A stretch of 64,000 nt of DNA from Xanthostigma xanthostigma. Its lineage: Eukaryota; Arthropoda; Insecta; Raphidioptera; Raphidiidae. The position numbers and the translations under genes are program-made. The notes under the pieces were generated by a model. The model was not told the origin of the DNA. It made no database searches and saw only the letters and a list, made by a program, of their open reading frames with translations. Location: contig OY754464.1 in assembly GCA_963575645.1 (NCBI GenBank), positions 6,324,001-6,388,000 on the forward strand. The letters run 5' to 3'. Position 1 is the stretch's first letter. The number at the start of each line of letters is the position of its first letter. This document shows, piece after piece, positions 12,293 through 25,672 of this stretch.

Positions 12293-13203
12293 TGAAAAGT
12301 CTTTGTGAATAAAAAATCTCATGTGAAGATGGATTATTTTTTCTTTATTTAGTTACGGACGTACGAAACTTAAAACTTCCATTAGTGTTCCATTTTTAAA
12401 CTCTTGTAGTTCCGTATCTATATAAAATAAGACCTATTCACATGACACACTTAAAATGGTTTTCTCAACAATCTGCCATTTCAAGCAAATGGAATGAATA
12501 TTTTACGAAATAATGGAAAAAAAGTTTGGAATTTTAACACAGTAAATCAGAAACTGTGCTTTTGTGAACATTTGTATATAAGGACTATTTTTTTTAATTG
12601 ACCTAAGGAATCAAATTTCAAAGTTATCAAGATTAAATCCTGTATAAATAACTATTTTATTAGTCGATTTTTTTTTACAATGAACATAAAAAGTGTTTGT
12701 TGCGACATTTCAGAAAATCTAGAGCATCATCGATGCAATCAAAATAAGAGATGTTTATCGTGATAGATCATGGGTGTATTAATTGATATGCGGCGACAAT
12801 ACTTTTGTAAAAATTATCTATTTGACAGCAATAAGCTTGTTAGGAGAGAAAACCCTCTATTTTTGTATTTACTACTAAAAAGATATAAAAAAAATATGAG
12901 AGAAGCAAAATAAAAAAGTTTGTATTTATTTCTCTAAACAAACAAATAAATAAATGTATAAAAAGACTCATCTCACGTGATAATTTCAATGGTAGGCATG
13001 ATTTTAAGATGATTATTATTAAAATGATCATTTAATAAAATTGTACTTAATATTTACATACAATAATATGAAACAGTTAATGTTATGAGTAAGATGCATA
13101 CATATTGTAAAATCTATACATATTTATTAATGCAGAACGTCTTATGCATAATAAATTTAGTTACAACTTACTTATATAATTAGTTCATTTAATAATACTA
13201 CAG
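12293..13203. other. gene-free stretch
   Basis: AT-rich with no supported exon, RNA gene or clear repeat boundary. Confidence 0.4.
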
Positions 13204-13690
13204 CAGTGTTGTCAGATGTCCGGACATTTTTTGTGTGTAAACATTTTTACCCCTTCCCTCCCAATATCTGCCAGAGTGACTTGAAACCTACGGTAAGCTG
13301 CATCAGCTGTCAATATTTTTTGAGGTTATATGCATCAGCCATCGTGTTCCTGTCAAAGTTTTTTGGGGTTATGTGCAACTGGCATCTACGCGAGAATACC
13401 GGATTTACTGTGACATATATAATACAAAAGTCAGGAATTCTTTTCATAGAAATGTCTTGGAATATTCAGTAAGTAGATATTTTTTTAACATGCGGCGAGT
13501 TTATCGCTCGTGGAACTCTAACGCCGTGCATAGTTTTTTTCCCGCTCATCTTGTAACTGGAAAAGTGTCGTTCTTGTTGAAAAATCGTCGAGACGTTTAG
13601 TTTGATATTTATAATGGTTGCTTCTAGAGTTTAGACTAAAAAATGTCTGGACATTTCTGAATGCATGACAAGTGGCAACACTTGTTTTAT
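13204..13690. repeat. MITE-like element with hAT-like ends
   Basis: The left end CAGTGTTGTCAGATGTCCGG and right end CTGGACATTT...GGCAACACTTG are inverted relatives, both carrying a GTCCGGACATT-type block. I do not see a clean target duplication, so the exact borders are uncertain. Confidence 0.45.
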
Positions 13691-13826
13691 ACAACTTCCT
13701 ATTAGTTATATTGCCTAGTAATAAAATTGTATCAAACTAGCGTAGCGTACCTGCCTTTTCGTCTTTTAATTTGAATTGTTTTCCCCTCCATTGTTAAATT
13801 ATATTGTGTAACCACAACTTGTTTTG

Positions 13827-13967
13827 GTAAAATTTTACTTATTCGTCGCTTTCGATTATGGCAAATTTAGAACGCACCTTAACTATTACTAAAGTAATAG
13901 TTAAGGTAGTTAAGGTGCGTTCAAAAGTTTGCCATAATCGAAAGCGACGAATAAGTAAAATTTTACC
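13827..13967. repeat. near-perfect 140-bp palindrome
   Basis: The left arm (GTAAAATTTTACTTATTCGT, then CGCTTTCGATTATGGCAAA) is mirrored almost exactly by the right arm, with a turn at TAACTATTACTAAAGTAATAGTTA. It could fold into a long hairpin. Probably a small foldback element. Confidence 0.75.
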
Positions 13968-14101
13968 CTTGTTTTGGAAACACAAATTTCAATTGCTCAA
14001 AAAGGAAGGAAGGTGAGAAGTTTCCTCTAAAATTCATTTAAATAAAACCCATCCTATTCAATATATATTTTTTGATTGATATAATTAATAATGTACAAAG
14101 C

Positions 14102-14266
14102 AGTGACGTAGCTGGATTTCTTTTCGTCAGCGAGGGGTTCACCCCTCGAATTTTGTCCATCGACGGACATCTCAAGGCTACAAAGCATAGCACATAAATA
14201 AGAAGTGACGACAGGACACTTTCAGATTTTAAGGGGTGACTTTAACCTCCGTCTGCCTACGTCACT
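14102..14266. repeat. short MITE-like element
   Basis: Inverted ends CAGTGACGTAGCTGG and CTGCCTACGTCACTG bound 165 bp with no coding content. The ends resemble hAT MITEs, but no matching 8-bp duplication was found. Confidence 0.5.
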
Positions 14267-15330
14267 GATCAGTAAGAAGTCACTGAATTTATTATGTGTA
14301 ATACTCGTACTTTTTTGCCGAAATTTTCAGAGAGGGTTGGTCTGAATCTTTAGTAGTTAATTATAATCATAATCTACTTAGATCGTACTAATTAATAATA
14401 ATTTATAACATATATATGATAATGAAAGACAAAAATGCATTATTGAACTCTTACAAAAAATAATAATATAAAAAATGAGCTATTTTAAAGTAGACTTCAC
14501 ATAACAATAATATTTACATGCATATTTATGTATGGTGATTACTGATTTATAAATGATGACGTCATGTGTATATGTTATTATGAAACAGATGAAGAAGAAA
14601 ACAAACGATAATACCTTGTTAGTTAACAATATCCTCATCATTACACTCTGACTAATTAATTGATTATTATTAATTATTGACCGTTATTTAGAGTGATATT
14701 TTTCTGTTTTTGGTGGTTTGCCGTATTTATTATCTCGTATGTTGTATACTTAAATTACTTAAAATACAAAATCAACAGTTTCGTAAAAGTTCATTTACAC
14801 TTGACTTCTGCGCGAGGCAATTGTTTTTTGACGTTCTTTTGTTTGCAATCGACCGTGTTTTTTTTTATTGGGATTAAATTTCTTTTATAAGTCTCACATT
14901 CAAAATTAACTTGCTATGTATGTGAAAATAGTGGCTTATTATTTTATGAATTGCTATTTAAGACCCTTAATTTTATTTGACCGTTGGAAGTCAATTTTCT
15001 TAAATTTGAACAGGTGTTGATGCCGTAGTTCACTTGTACTGTTCAACAGTACCTTTCCACAACACACGAACGTCGCAAATGGACCAACAGACGATGTTTA
15101 TTCACCGGTTTTTTTTTTTTAAATAAACTCATAAAAATGGTGGTCTCTTGAGAAAGTGCACCGTTTTGAATTTGTTTAATTTTAAAATTTATGTCCGTGA
15201 ATAAATTTTGTTCTTTGAGTCATTCGCGGCGCTCGCGCAATGAAACGGCATATACAAGAATGCGGTGAACATTTCATCAGCTAGTGATGATTATTTTTAA
15301 TTATTTTGAAATCGTCTAAGCTGACAATAA

Positions 15331-15492
15331 GCTCGTTCCAAGCAGCCGCGAACGATAATAAAACCGTACACAGTCTTGTTACTGCGCAAGACTGTCTTGC
15401 GCAGTATCGATTTTTGAGCTAGTGCGCAAATTAGTCTTGCGCAGTGACAAGACCGTGTATGGTTCTATTATTCGCGGCTGCTTGGAACGAGC
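15331..15492. repeat. foldback MITE
   Basis: The arms GCTCGTTCCAAGCAGCCGCG and its complement are almost perfect over about 70 bp each, including a CTTGCGCAGT core. TAA flanks the left side and CTAA the right, which would fit a PIF/Harbinger-type TWA target, but this is weak. Confidence 0.7.
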
Positions 15493-16059
15493 CTAATTAC
15501 TTTATTTTGGCAACACAAGCGATTGCGTCGTTTATATAAAAGTATATTTTGTGTAATTTTGTTATTTTCATTGCAAATCGATTACGCTGACGCATTGAAA
15601 TTAGTAAAACGTCAGTTGTCGAGCGTCTGTGAGCTCCGATCTATGTGACGCGGATCAATAAAAGCACCTCTCGTAGTTTTGTCAATTGTGAATTGAACTT
15701 TTGTTACTCGTAGAACTTAATAAGTATTGTATTTCGATAGTGTTACTTACTCTTAGTGTTTAGTGTTTGTAGAATGTACATGTATGTGTGTAGTGTTCTA
15801 TTAGTGCCCCAACGGGCGGGATTATGCACATGTAGTTGGAGCCGTTTTTGTCGAATAAAGTAGTTTCATATATTATACAGTATATTGTATATTACAGTAG
15901 TAGAATTTAAAAAGCTGCTTGTTATGTTATATATAATACCTACATAATTATTATATAATTATAACAATCCCCTTATCACAATTTCCTTTTCATTTGTCTC
16001 AACCGGGTCGATTTACAATGAGCATAATATCTCTTCAGGGTCATTCCACAGTTCCGTTT

Positions 16060-16270
16060 GTCTCAATAGTCGCGCACGAGTATTTCGAACGACATCCGAA
16101 TTACGCGCGAATAAGGTCGACGCGATCGTTCGAAACCTCCACCTGCGCGCGCAGCGTTCGGAACAAGGTGTGCGGTGCGCGTGCGCGAGGCACAGTCATG
16201 GCGCCTGATTTTGGAACTGTAAATGCAAGAACAACCGACGTAATATCGACGCGGCACGCGGAGCTGTGAA
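16060..16270. other. CpG-rich patch in an AT-rich desert
   Basis: This stretch is much richer in G+C and CpG than its surroundings (for example GTCGACGCGATCGTTCGAA, and CACCTGCGCGCGCAGCG). It could be a promoter or an old non-coding exon. I see no convincing splice-bounded ORF; open frames on both strands follow from the composition. Confidence 0.3.
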
Positions 16271-16590
16271 ATGGCTCTTAATTTTTTAGCGGAGACGTGG
16301 CTCAGAAAAGTGGTTCGTTGCGCTATTTGAGACGCACGTGTAACGAAATAGTAGTTTGTGTATTAAGACTGCGATGCATTATTTTATGTACCGATGTGAC
16401 ATGTTTAGACCAGTCAAACACACGAGTCATAAAAACATTACAATCGAGATACCTACATACTACATTTTTTGCACGTACCTCCTATAAAATAACCGATTTT
16501 CACATCATTAATAGTTATTGGCGTAACTAGTAGTCTAAGTCATTCATCGCGCTGACAGGTCATGACTTAGCCTACAAGTTGCGCCTATAA

Positions 16591-16990
16591 TTTTATTCAA
16601 CAATTGCGCGTTATTCATGTTTTAATTATAATGAGATGTTGTAAATATCTATTCATTTCTTTATAAAAAAAACTGTCAATACTAACAGCACCAAACAGCA
16701 CGATTCAATGTTTTGGTTTGAGGTTAGCTGGTTATGAATAAACTCCATGTCGAAAACATTCGGTCTCTCAATTTTAGTCTCAATGAGTAACAACAGGGAG
16801 TTGTTGTTACCTACTATTTCGTTACGACTCAGAAAATAGTTACGTTTATTTTCATTACTCCACAATGGCCGAGCTAGTAGGAATCTTCATTCAGTTATGA
16901 CAAGTAATTGTCACCAGTCGGTAAATGGCTATTTAGGGTTCGGTTTTTAGGCATGATAAAACATGAATAACGCGCATGAGTTGAATAAAA
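16591..16990. repeat. MITE-like element with inverted ends
   Basis: TTTTATTCAACAATTGCGCG...TTATTCATGTTTTAA on the left is mirrored by AAAACATGAATAACGCGCAT...GTTGAATAAAA on the right. The interior shows no protein. Similar TTATTCAAC ends bound the element at 39978-40375. Confidence 0.55.
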
Positions 16991-17126
16991 GTATATTTGT
17001 TGTACTCGTGCGGAAAAGTAATTTTACTGCCGCTATACAGGGTTTGAAAAGCAGATATTTTATAGGGGATCATGCAAAAAGATATTTAAATGTATCACTA
17101 TTGTAGTGTCTACAATAACTTCGTTC

Positions 17127-17178
17127 GTATAACGTTTTCGGTTCGTACAACAGTTCGAAACCGTTGTACGAACGAAGC
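17127..17178. repeat. short inverted repeat
   Basis: ACTTCGTTCGTATAACG and CGTTGTACGAACGAAG face each other around a TTCGGTTCGTACAACAGTTC centre. It is a hairpin of about 50 nt with no other context. Confidence 0.45.
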
Positions 17179-19430
17179 TAGTATTGTTCTGGAGGATTAC
17201 GATTCTGCATTGCAAGCAAATGCAGTTTGTTGTTAATCTCTGAACAATGTCAATTTTCGAATTATTTTTATTTTTGAGCTCATGTTTAACTTGTTTAAAA
17301 GATTTTTTTTATATAGTACGTCTTCACTGTTATTCAAACTACAACAATATTTTTTTTTGTACTATTGCAATATTTTAAATCGACTTGAATTTACCGTGTT
17401 CAACAAGTTTTGGTAGTTATTTAATCGCTTTGTGTTTTTGTGCTTTTAGTTTTGTGCTTTTCTATAGATTTTGTTGTTATTTTATTTACCGGTTTTCGAG
17501 TCAAGAACATTCCAAAAGTAAAAAAAGAGGATATTTTTGTTATTTTTAAACGAGTTTTTATTTTTAAGGATTAAAGCGAAAATAATGAGCACAAAACGTG
17601 TCTGTTCTGGATTATGACTCAACAAGTAAATCCAGAAAAAGAGATTTTATTATGATTTTTTCTTGTGGTGAACACGTAATAGTATGAGACTTTCTTAATC
17701 ATTTGTATTTCCTTACAAACCCAAATTTGACATGTTCTGCTTGGTTGGCCTGAACTCAATAATTGAGTACTTGCATAGAATTTTTCATCACATTTTTATT
17801 GCGCAGAACGAAAATATACACCGGTTTAATTGAAACATAACTCTAAAATCTGAGAAAAATTAAGCGATTTGTTGAAGCGCAATAATTTATTAAAGTTTTT
17901 AATTAAACGACGCGTGACGTCACACATCTCTGCAGACGTCAGAAGTGCTATGTTAGCAACATGGTTAGCACACCAAACATGTATTATTGCACGTCAACAA
18001 AGCGTTCGATGCTTTTCAAAATTCAAAGTTTTGTTCCAATCGGCCTATTTTGTTCTGTACAATAAAAAAAAACTCGTGCAAGTACAGTATTACTTCATAT
18101 TGTTTCTATTGTTTTTCCAGAAGCTTTTAATCGAAGCGAATGATCGCTGCTATTTTATAATCATTATGGTTTTTTTTTATTGGTATTAACACTCTTTTTT
18201 AACATTACTGTTGTTAATTTTAATATAGATATGGTGTGTTGTTGTCAAAACCGGAACGTGGTGGCTATTTTTATAACGATTTCTTGGTTTCAATATTGCC
18301 TTGGTTTATGATAAACCATTTTCCTGAGTGCTGTACCTCAAATCAACCGCGAGCGGCAGCACTTGCGGTAGGGACTTAGGATGAAGGCTCCAATTTCCGA
18401 CCACGTAACCGGTCCATTACTTTTATATTTATAGTTGACAAAATTGATGAAGATGAATTAGAAAACATTAATTTGCACAAAAATTTACATATCAAACAAC
18501 AAACTCATGCAAATTAATAATTCCAAACTCTTCGAACCGATATTATCGATGAAATACAAAACTTGAGATTGAAAATAATTATTACGTTATATTTTACTGT
18601 GTTACTTACATATGAACTTTTTTGTTAATTACAAATATAAACGTTATTAATCATAAATAAGTGGTTGGAGATCGGTACTTTTACCCTATCCTCAGCAGAT
18701 CACTCGTGCATTACGTTTTTATTTAGAGATTTTAAAAGCTATTGGGGAAAACAAAAAAAAACTATTACGTCAAAAAAGCACTATTTATCGCAATGCGCTT
18801 GGGTCACTTCAGAAAACTTCGATGCAACATCGTCTCCCATTATGAAACTGCATTTTTTAAAGCGCTGTGAATTCTACATTCGGATTAATTAAAAAACTAA
18901 TACAAAACTTGCCTATGATTTGCACATTTCTTCAAATTTAATGCTACGTCGAGGAAATTTTGTATTATGACGTCCCACACTGAGATCGTATAATTGAATT
19001 CCCTTCAAGGGCACGACAACAGCTGTGTAGTACAAGCGCTGGTCACGAGTGGAAGTGGTGAACCACCGATAGTTCCAGGATCGCATTTACATGGGGACTA
19101 ATAAGCCCTAAGTCCCCAAGTGTCAAAAGCCCACAATAATTGATTTATGATCATGTATTTTTAATAATTTTTCATTAATAAAGAACACTTACCTATTGTT
19201 AACTGTTAAGTGTTATATTTTGCAAATTTTTTTGTGAACTTTGACAGTTTTTTGGGTGAATTTTGACAATTTTTTGTGTGGATTTTGACATTTTTTGGGT
19301 GAATTTATAGTATTATTAGTTTGGTCAGGTAACCAAGTTTCAACCTTGATTTCAATATTATAATTTTTTTAAAATTTTAATGTAAAAAATACAAACATAC
19401 ATAGACTGCTAAACTCTTAACCTTTCTAGC

Positions 19431-19994
19431 CAGAGTGCCCGTCGGCAAAAATTTTATTGATACATACTCTCCCGAAACTTTGTATAATAATATGGCTTCA
19501 TTAGGCCTAGTCTGACACCTATTTCCTCTATGACATTTCTTGATTTTGGGGCGTTTTCCCTCTAAACTTTCCGAAAGATGTCGTTTTGACGACATGTAAA
19601 AATTTATACAGACTGTTTGTTTTGTTAATTGGATAGCTTAAAAACTGCAACCAAAACGCTAAAATAATGTTCTCTGACAAATGACATGAACCATTTAATA
19701 TGTCTGACACTTCGAATATGGTCGACATATTCGAGGTGTCAGACATTTTAAATGGTTCAGGTTATTATTAGCGTTTTGGTTGAAGTTTTTAAGCTATCCA
19801 ATTAAAAAAACAAACAGTATCTATAAATTTTTACATGTCGTCAAAACGACATCTTTCGGAAAGTTTAGAGGGAAAACGCCCCAAAATCAAGAAAAGTCAT
19901 AGAGGAAATTGGTGTCAGACTAAGCCTAATGAAGCCATATACAAAGTTTGGGGAGAGAATGTATCAATAAAATTTTTGCCGACGGGCACTCTGA
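19431..19994. repeat. large palindrome whose two arms carry the same N-terminal reading frame
   Basis: Arms of about 260-280 bp are inverted around position 19722 (GACACTTCGAATATG, then GTCGACATATTCGAGGTGTC). Each arm, read outward, encodes a frame starting MSSKRHLSESLEGKRPKIKK and continuing to an FLPTGTL motif. Only a few residues differ between arms. The frame is short (60-70 aa) and has no domain I recognise. This is probably the 5' part of a transposon gene trapped in a foldback, and not a host gene. Confidence 0.65.
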
Positions 19995-20924
19995 CTATTC
20001 CTTTTGGCTGCGCCGCAATCTGGTAAAAAATGGGACCACGTTTAACTTCAATAAGACTTCGGTTCCGATAAATCTAGATTCGCCCCTGGATAGTTCAATA
20101 GTGACAAAAATCAATAGGTAATTATCAGTAATTCTCCACCTATAATATGCTGAGATCGAACAACGAAAATTAACCAAACAAATCGTCGATCGGTCAGATT
20201 ATTACAAAATGTTTCGCTGAACGCAAAAAAACCAAAAAGTCGATATTGAGCAGCTAGATTCGTTTCTGGTGTTTTTCGTCAGATCACATGCTGTATAATT
20301 TAAATTTCTGAGATCAATTAATAATCACCGCTTTCTGTGATATAACAATTTAATCACTCACTGCACGGCCTGTATCTGTTGTTTAGTTAGTTTTTTTTTT
20401 CTTTTTATCTAGAAATCCTTTAATTCCTTAAACACTCCAGTTATTCTCCAACTCAATAAATACTACTTTATCCGGGATAAAACACTGGAGGCAGCAATGC
20501 CAAATTTGTATGGTTGTTGGGTTGTTGAATTGAAAAACAATTTTGGAAAATGTAGACCCGAAAATTCTTTACAATATTGTCTGTAGAAAAGTATAAAATA
20601 ACTAGCTTTCCGGCCGGGTTTCGTTCACTTACAAGAGCGTAGGAGGCAACACTGCCTCCAAACGAGCACGGTTTCAAGCATAAGACCACAAAGTGATTCT
20701 ATTAATGCAAATAAACACTCATAGATACTCGACTTCTTGTTAATTAATAATGTACAAAACAGTATCAACATATTGCAACGACGCATTTCTAGGTCAGGGT
20801 ATGATATTTGGTCATCCAACGATTGCGATCCATAAATACGTCATACGAACACTACGGAACCCTATCATGTGCGTGCCCAACTCGTGCATGGTCGGGTTTT
20901 ATTATTATCCAAACGGTGCCTATA

Positions 20925-21707
20925 GGCCCCACTCACGATCAAACTTCATGCCACAGTTCAGTGTTCAGTGAAGTTGGACAGATTAATCGAAAGACTGACT
21001 GGCACCACACACAGTTCATGCAAACTGCTCAGTTTTATAATTTTTTTGTGTTCAATTTGGTTCAGTTGTTGGCATACACTCGTCGAGTATAGATACATAA
21101 GATATATTATATTATATACACACTATAATATTATACTATAGAGTATAGTTCATTAATAAGAACTAAATGAGTAATTTAAATGGTGAGGATTGGCTGTTCA
21201 GAGCTATGGGATTGTATTTAAAACAGAGAAATAAGAAAAAAAAGAAGAATATGGGTGAAAAATTGGTTAGAAATGCGTGATTCAAGAAGTCATGTTTATT
21301 TGATTAATGAATTACATCTTGAGCCGCTTGATTGCAATAATTATTTACGAATGAATGAATTAACTTACAATTATTTACTGGAATTAGTTACCCTATTTAT
21401 TAAGAACCAGGACACAAATATGTGAAAATCTATTTCTGCACAAGAAAGGCAGCAACATTGAGATTTTTGGCTTCTAGTTGTACAAAACACAGAACTCCAA
21501 AAACTGAACTGAAAAACACCCACACACACAACAGTTTACTTGAACACTGAACACTGAAGTCGTTCAAAAATCAAGATGCATTTGATGAGTTCATGCTTGA
21601 CTTCAGTGTTGGTTTCAGTGTTTATTTGTCCCACACACTATCATGCTTCACTGAACTATAAGTTTGAACACTGAACTGTTGCATGAAGTGTGATCGTGAG
21701 TGGGGCC
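20925..21707. mobile_element. PIF/Harbinger-type element, decayed
   Basis: Terminal inverted repeats GGCCCCACTCACGATCAAAC...ACAGTTCAGTGTTCA bound 783 bp. The interior contains part of a Harbinger-like transposase (see 21170-21495). The target duplication is not clear from the flanks. Confidence 0.65.
21170..21495 (+). pseudogene. truncated, broken Harbinger transposase fragment
   Basis: Reading across frames, the stretch encodes WVKNWLEMRDSRSHVYLINE, then LRMNELTYNYLLELV and KNQDT, then SISAQER. These resemble the N-terminal region of PIF/Harbinger nucleases (trp-rich WxxxWL...R...G...NEL...YLRM...Y..LL). It has a premature stop and no catalytic part, so it is a pseudogene. The family assignment is by recollection of that motif pattern. 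Confidence 0.55.
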
Positions 21708-21915
21708 TATTACACTTTAAAACTTGTCAATTTTATGATCACAACAGTTGTGTAGAGATCAATCGAGGAATCAATCGTTTGCCACTCTATATGGAAAATT
21801 ATGAAGGATAAAAACTTTATCTACCTTGTCACGTTGTGTTCTCGGGTAATAAATGCCCGTGCGGTGTATTACGTGGCATTTCTAAAGAAAATTATTAGAA
21901 AGACCCGGCACCTTA

Positions 21916-22178
21916 AGGCTCCTCTACACTAGTGGCCATCATCGCCACTTACAGGCACTCACGATTGTGTAGAGGGCATATTCGTCGGTGCGTGGACATA
22001 ATCGCCTGTAATCGGCAGTAATCGGTTGATTGTCGGTACATCAAAGGAATGCGTGGCCAGCATCGTGCGCCCGTACCTACAATCGGACCGGCACGATTGT
22101 GTGGAGGGCTAAGCAATCATCGCGGCGATGATAGGCACTTATTTGAGTGGCGGTGCTGGCCACTTGTGTAGAGGCTCC
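21916..22178. mobile_element. MITE with TTA target duplication
   Basis: Inverted ends of the type AAGGNNCCTCTACAC plus AGTGGCCA blocks bound 263 bp. TTA occurs at both outer edges (21913-21915 and 22179-22181), consistent with PIF/Harbinger-type insertion. No ORF. Confidence 0.65.
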
Positions 22179-22205
22179 TTACCAGCTTTGTTGAAGCCAT
22201 CAAGG

Positions 22206-22455
22206 CAAGGGCGTCGATATTTTTTTCTGGGGAGGGGGTAAAGCAAAAAATATCAATATTCTTTTAAGTTTTATTAATATCATAAGAATACTCACGTAGT
22301 GGCAAGCAAAATATTAATTCCAAAACTAATTTTACAAATTCTTTTTCAAAAATTTTTTAGCCAGGTATTCGTATTATTTTCAGTTTTATTTTTTTATTAT
22401 TATGATCCTTGGGGAGGGTAATTACCCCCTTTACTCCCCTATATCTACGCCCTTG
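22206..22455. mobile_element. short MITE
   Basis: The ends CAAGGGCGTCGATAT and ATATCTACGCCCTTG are inverted relatives and both continue into GGGGAGGG / CCCCTTTACTCCCC. The element is 250 bp with no coding content. Confidence 0.6.
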
Positions 22456-23668
22456 CATAAAGAGACTAAAAGTGTAGTTTTATTGACTAATCTACATGTC
22501 ATGATTTTTCGCGGGCGCCCCAACAAATGTGCCGCTCCAAACACGTACCTGCTTCGCTTCCCCATTTATAGTGTGCGGTTGTGCGGTTCGCCGCGTCTTT
22601 GGAATACTATAATTTTAGTGGTTAAAAGCCTAACGAGTTAGGTAGTCTTAACGGCAATTACATCGCAAGAATTGCATCAAAATTACGATTTTGGGGTCTC
22701 ATTTCAAAGAACCTGTTTTTCAATTCGTTGTCTGAATTCGACTTACAAATTTAGGTACTATTTTTTTATCTTTCTTTTAAGTAAACAATGGCTATAATAG
22801 ATCCTTTTAAAAGTATTTTTACCTTTTCAGCTCAAAATTATGATTTAAAACTGTTTTAAAAAATCATTAATAAGGTTAAATCGACATTAAATAGATATTT
22901 TGAAATCATGCCTAAATCAAAAAGTGCATTTAGATACATAAAAAAAATCGATTGGACTTTAGATACTTAGAGATAATTTTAAAAGCATTTGTTGAGCAAC
23001 AGATTTCGAGTAGTCATTTTGAAAATGTGTGAATCTTGTATACCTGCTGAACAAATGAGTCAGCTACCACCACCCTCTCCCTCTTGCTATATGAATTTTA
23101 CAAGGCTACAGAAGAAAACCGTGTGTAGGCTAGCTTTATACACAATACACAAATTTTTCGATTATTCAATTTGTCTATCGAATGACTTTTGTTTACGTAA
23201 TTTGTTTTACTTCAAATCAATTCTAGTCTTTCGAGTTGTGCTGTCTGTTGTAATTAGTGATTTTAAATAATTTATTCTTTTTCTATTTTTTTATTTTTGT
23301 AAAGTGCAAATACTAACCGTTTGGTAAAATATCGTGGTTTTTAAAATTTAATCAGGTTTGTAATTTTTTTTTAGTAATCTCTCAGTACGATAAAATCTTT
23401 CGGAACTTATTGTAAATTGTACGCAGTTGCGTATGTTATTCCAGTGCCTTAGTAAAAGGTGTTTAAATATTATAATGTAAATAAAATATATTCTAAACCA
23501 TTCAATTTATAAACTTTAAATTCCGTATATAGCTGCAGAATTACGAAGTGTATTCTATATCGTAACCCTAGGGCCTAGAGTATTGCGGTTTGCAGGTATT
23601 TCAATTACCATATTTAAAATAAAGTACTATACCCACGTAAGACCAAAAAATACCCTTTTTTAATTTAA

Positions 23669-24349
23669 GGAAGTACCCTCGGTACGCAGTAAGTCAATGA
23701 ATTTCAGTCTTCTACTTGAGTAACGTAGTATATAATTTGGCAATACCGCATGCCTTGCCATAGTTACAAGTGCTTATGTACGCAGCATAAGTCAGCACGC
23801 GGTGTCAAATTCGCATTAATTTATGAAAATGCTTTTCTTTATTCCTGTCATTTCGGAAATAATATACTATCATCTTTTTGGAATACTATGCTTTTAGCAT
23901 TTACTCAATTTACGTATGTTTTTACGATATCAAAACTGCTGCAGTTTCGTAACTTACCTTTAAATGACGCGCCACAAACTATAATATTGCGGTGTTGTCA
24001 TGTTTATGAATTGCTAAAAAGCTCGGCTTTGTTTTAGTTATTTATATTACATATGCAAGCTTTATACGTTTTGGAAAAAGAAAAATGTTCATAGAATATT
24101 CGTTTATATTTCCTGAAAATTTTATCAAACTCTGTTTGTCAATTCCAACGTAATAAATGATGGAGTGCGTCAAAATCACAGATTTCCATAAGACTCCATG
24201 TTAAGTGCAGCGAAATAAAATTATCAATATCTTTTTTCAGTCAACCAAAAATCACAAAAATTTAACTGAGTCATTTTTGAAAAGGTTTTGACATATTTGT
24301 AAATTTTCGTAATTTTCTGTTTGTTAATTTATTTATCGAGGGTACTTCC
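23669..24349. mobile_element. TTAA-flanked inverted-repeat element
   Basis: The ends GGAAGTACCCTCG and CGAGGGTACTTCC are perfect inverted repeats, each adjoining TTAA (23665-23668, 24350-24353). TTAA targets are used by piggyBac and Kolobok types. The 95-aa frame inside has no recognisable domain. Confidence 0.65.
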
Positions 24350-24353
24350 TTAA

Positions 24354-25672
24354 TCGAATGTAGTAACATTTGAAAGGCCTTCTAATGTGGAATGCATTAA
24401 AAAAAAATAATAAAAAAATTATCTTCCCTTTTAATGTCACACTTAAATCAAAAATTGTTGAAATAATCTAACATTTGATGTAAAGATGTGGTATAACTAT
24501 TTTGAATTCTTTTGGAAGAAAACCCGTCTGTAAAATTTTGTCTTTTAGTAACTTTTGATAGTAAAATGATGTACGGAATCCTCGGCGCATGAAGTACGTT
24601 CATGCTTAATCGTTTTTTTTTTTACTACAAGCACTTTTTTTAATTTATGTTGCATGGTTTCAAAACACCTTGTAAATTATTTAAAACTATTAATCGTTAA
24701 TTAACAAAAATCATTAGTACAAGTTTGTGTGAAATTATCGACTATCGCCATCTGCAATCAGCAACTTTCTATCGTCTCATATCAACAAAATATTATGAAC
24801 TTTTATCAGTGCAAATGATCAGTAAAATTTTGATAAATAAAATTTGAGGTGTTTGTTGACTGATTTTTAAGAGAAATATTTTTTAAATATTTAAAAAATA
24901 ATAAAAAAAACGAAACTAGTCAAAATATAAATTAGTTGTTTTTTATTGTTGTCAAAATATTAGTTTTTGATCATACACTATCCGCAATATTTTGTGCTAT
25001 ATACTTTACAATACGTCGGTGACTCTACAAAACCGCTGAACGTCATTCTGCAATACCATCTGCAATACCGCGTAACTGCTTGAAGAGAAAATAGTATTTA
25101 CGATCTCTTAGCGCATAATTAGAAAGTTTCTTATATTTTGTTTTTTGAATCATAGTCGAAAAAAATACAAAATTAATAACGAAAGAATTTTTGTAATATG
25201 TTTAAAAATAGCAAAGCTACGCTACTTCGTAGTTTCTCAGTACGGTTGACGTCATGCGGCACAAGTGCCATATTTGTAATAACTAAAAATATAGCAAGCC
25301 AAGAAGACAACAGACAATATTTGAATTGATGTCAATTTTGAAGTTAGACATATATCTTAAAACATCTTATTCATGACTTACTATATTTTCACTTACTATT
25401 TACTATAACTACGGTACATCGTGCCGCAGAGCGTCATAATGACCGACCGTGCGTCGGCAGCCTCGTTTGCGATTCCAAGTACAAAAAATTTAATTATCTC
25501 CGTTGAAAATTATTAGTATTTTTGTCAAGAAGAAACTTCCTAATTATGCACATAATGAAACAATTTTCGCTGGAATTAGCCAATCAAAGAAGCTTTGAAC
25601 TCGTACTGCGCATGGAGTTCGCCCGAATGTTTGTTTTGAACACTTACGCCGTTACGCGGTGCTGCAACGTAT
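24354..25672. other. gene-free AT-rich stretch
   Basis: I see no supported exon, RNA gene or repeat boundary in this interval. Confidence 0.4.

Noticed and set aside
17869..18189. 106-aa plus-strand frame
   Set aside because: Starts at a non-ATG codon, ends in low-complexity Phe/Tyr, no recognisable domain.
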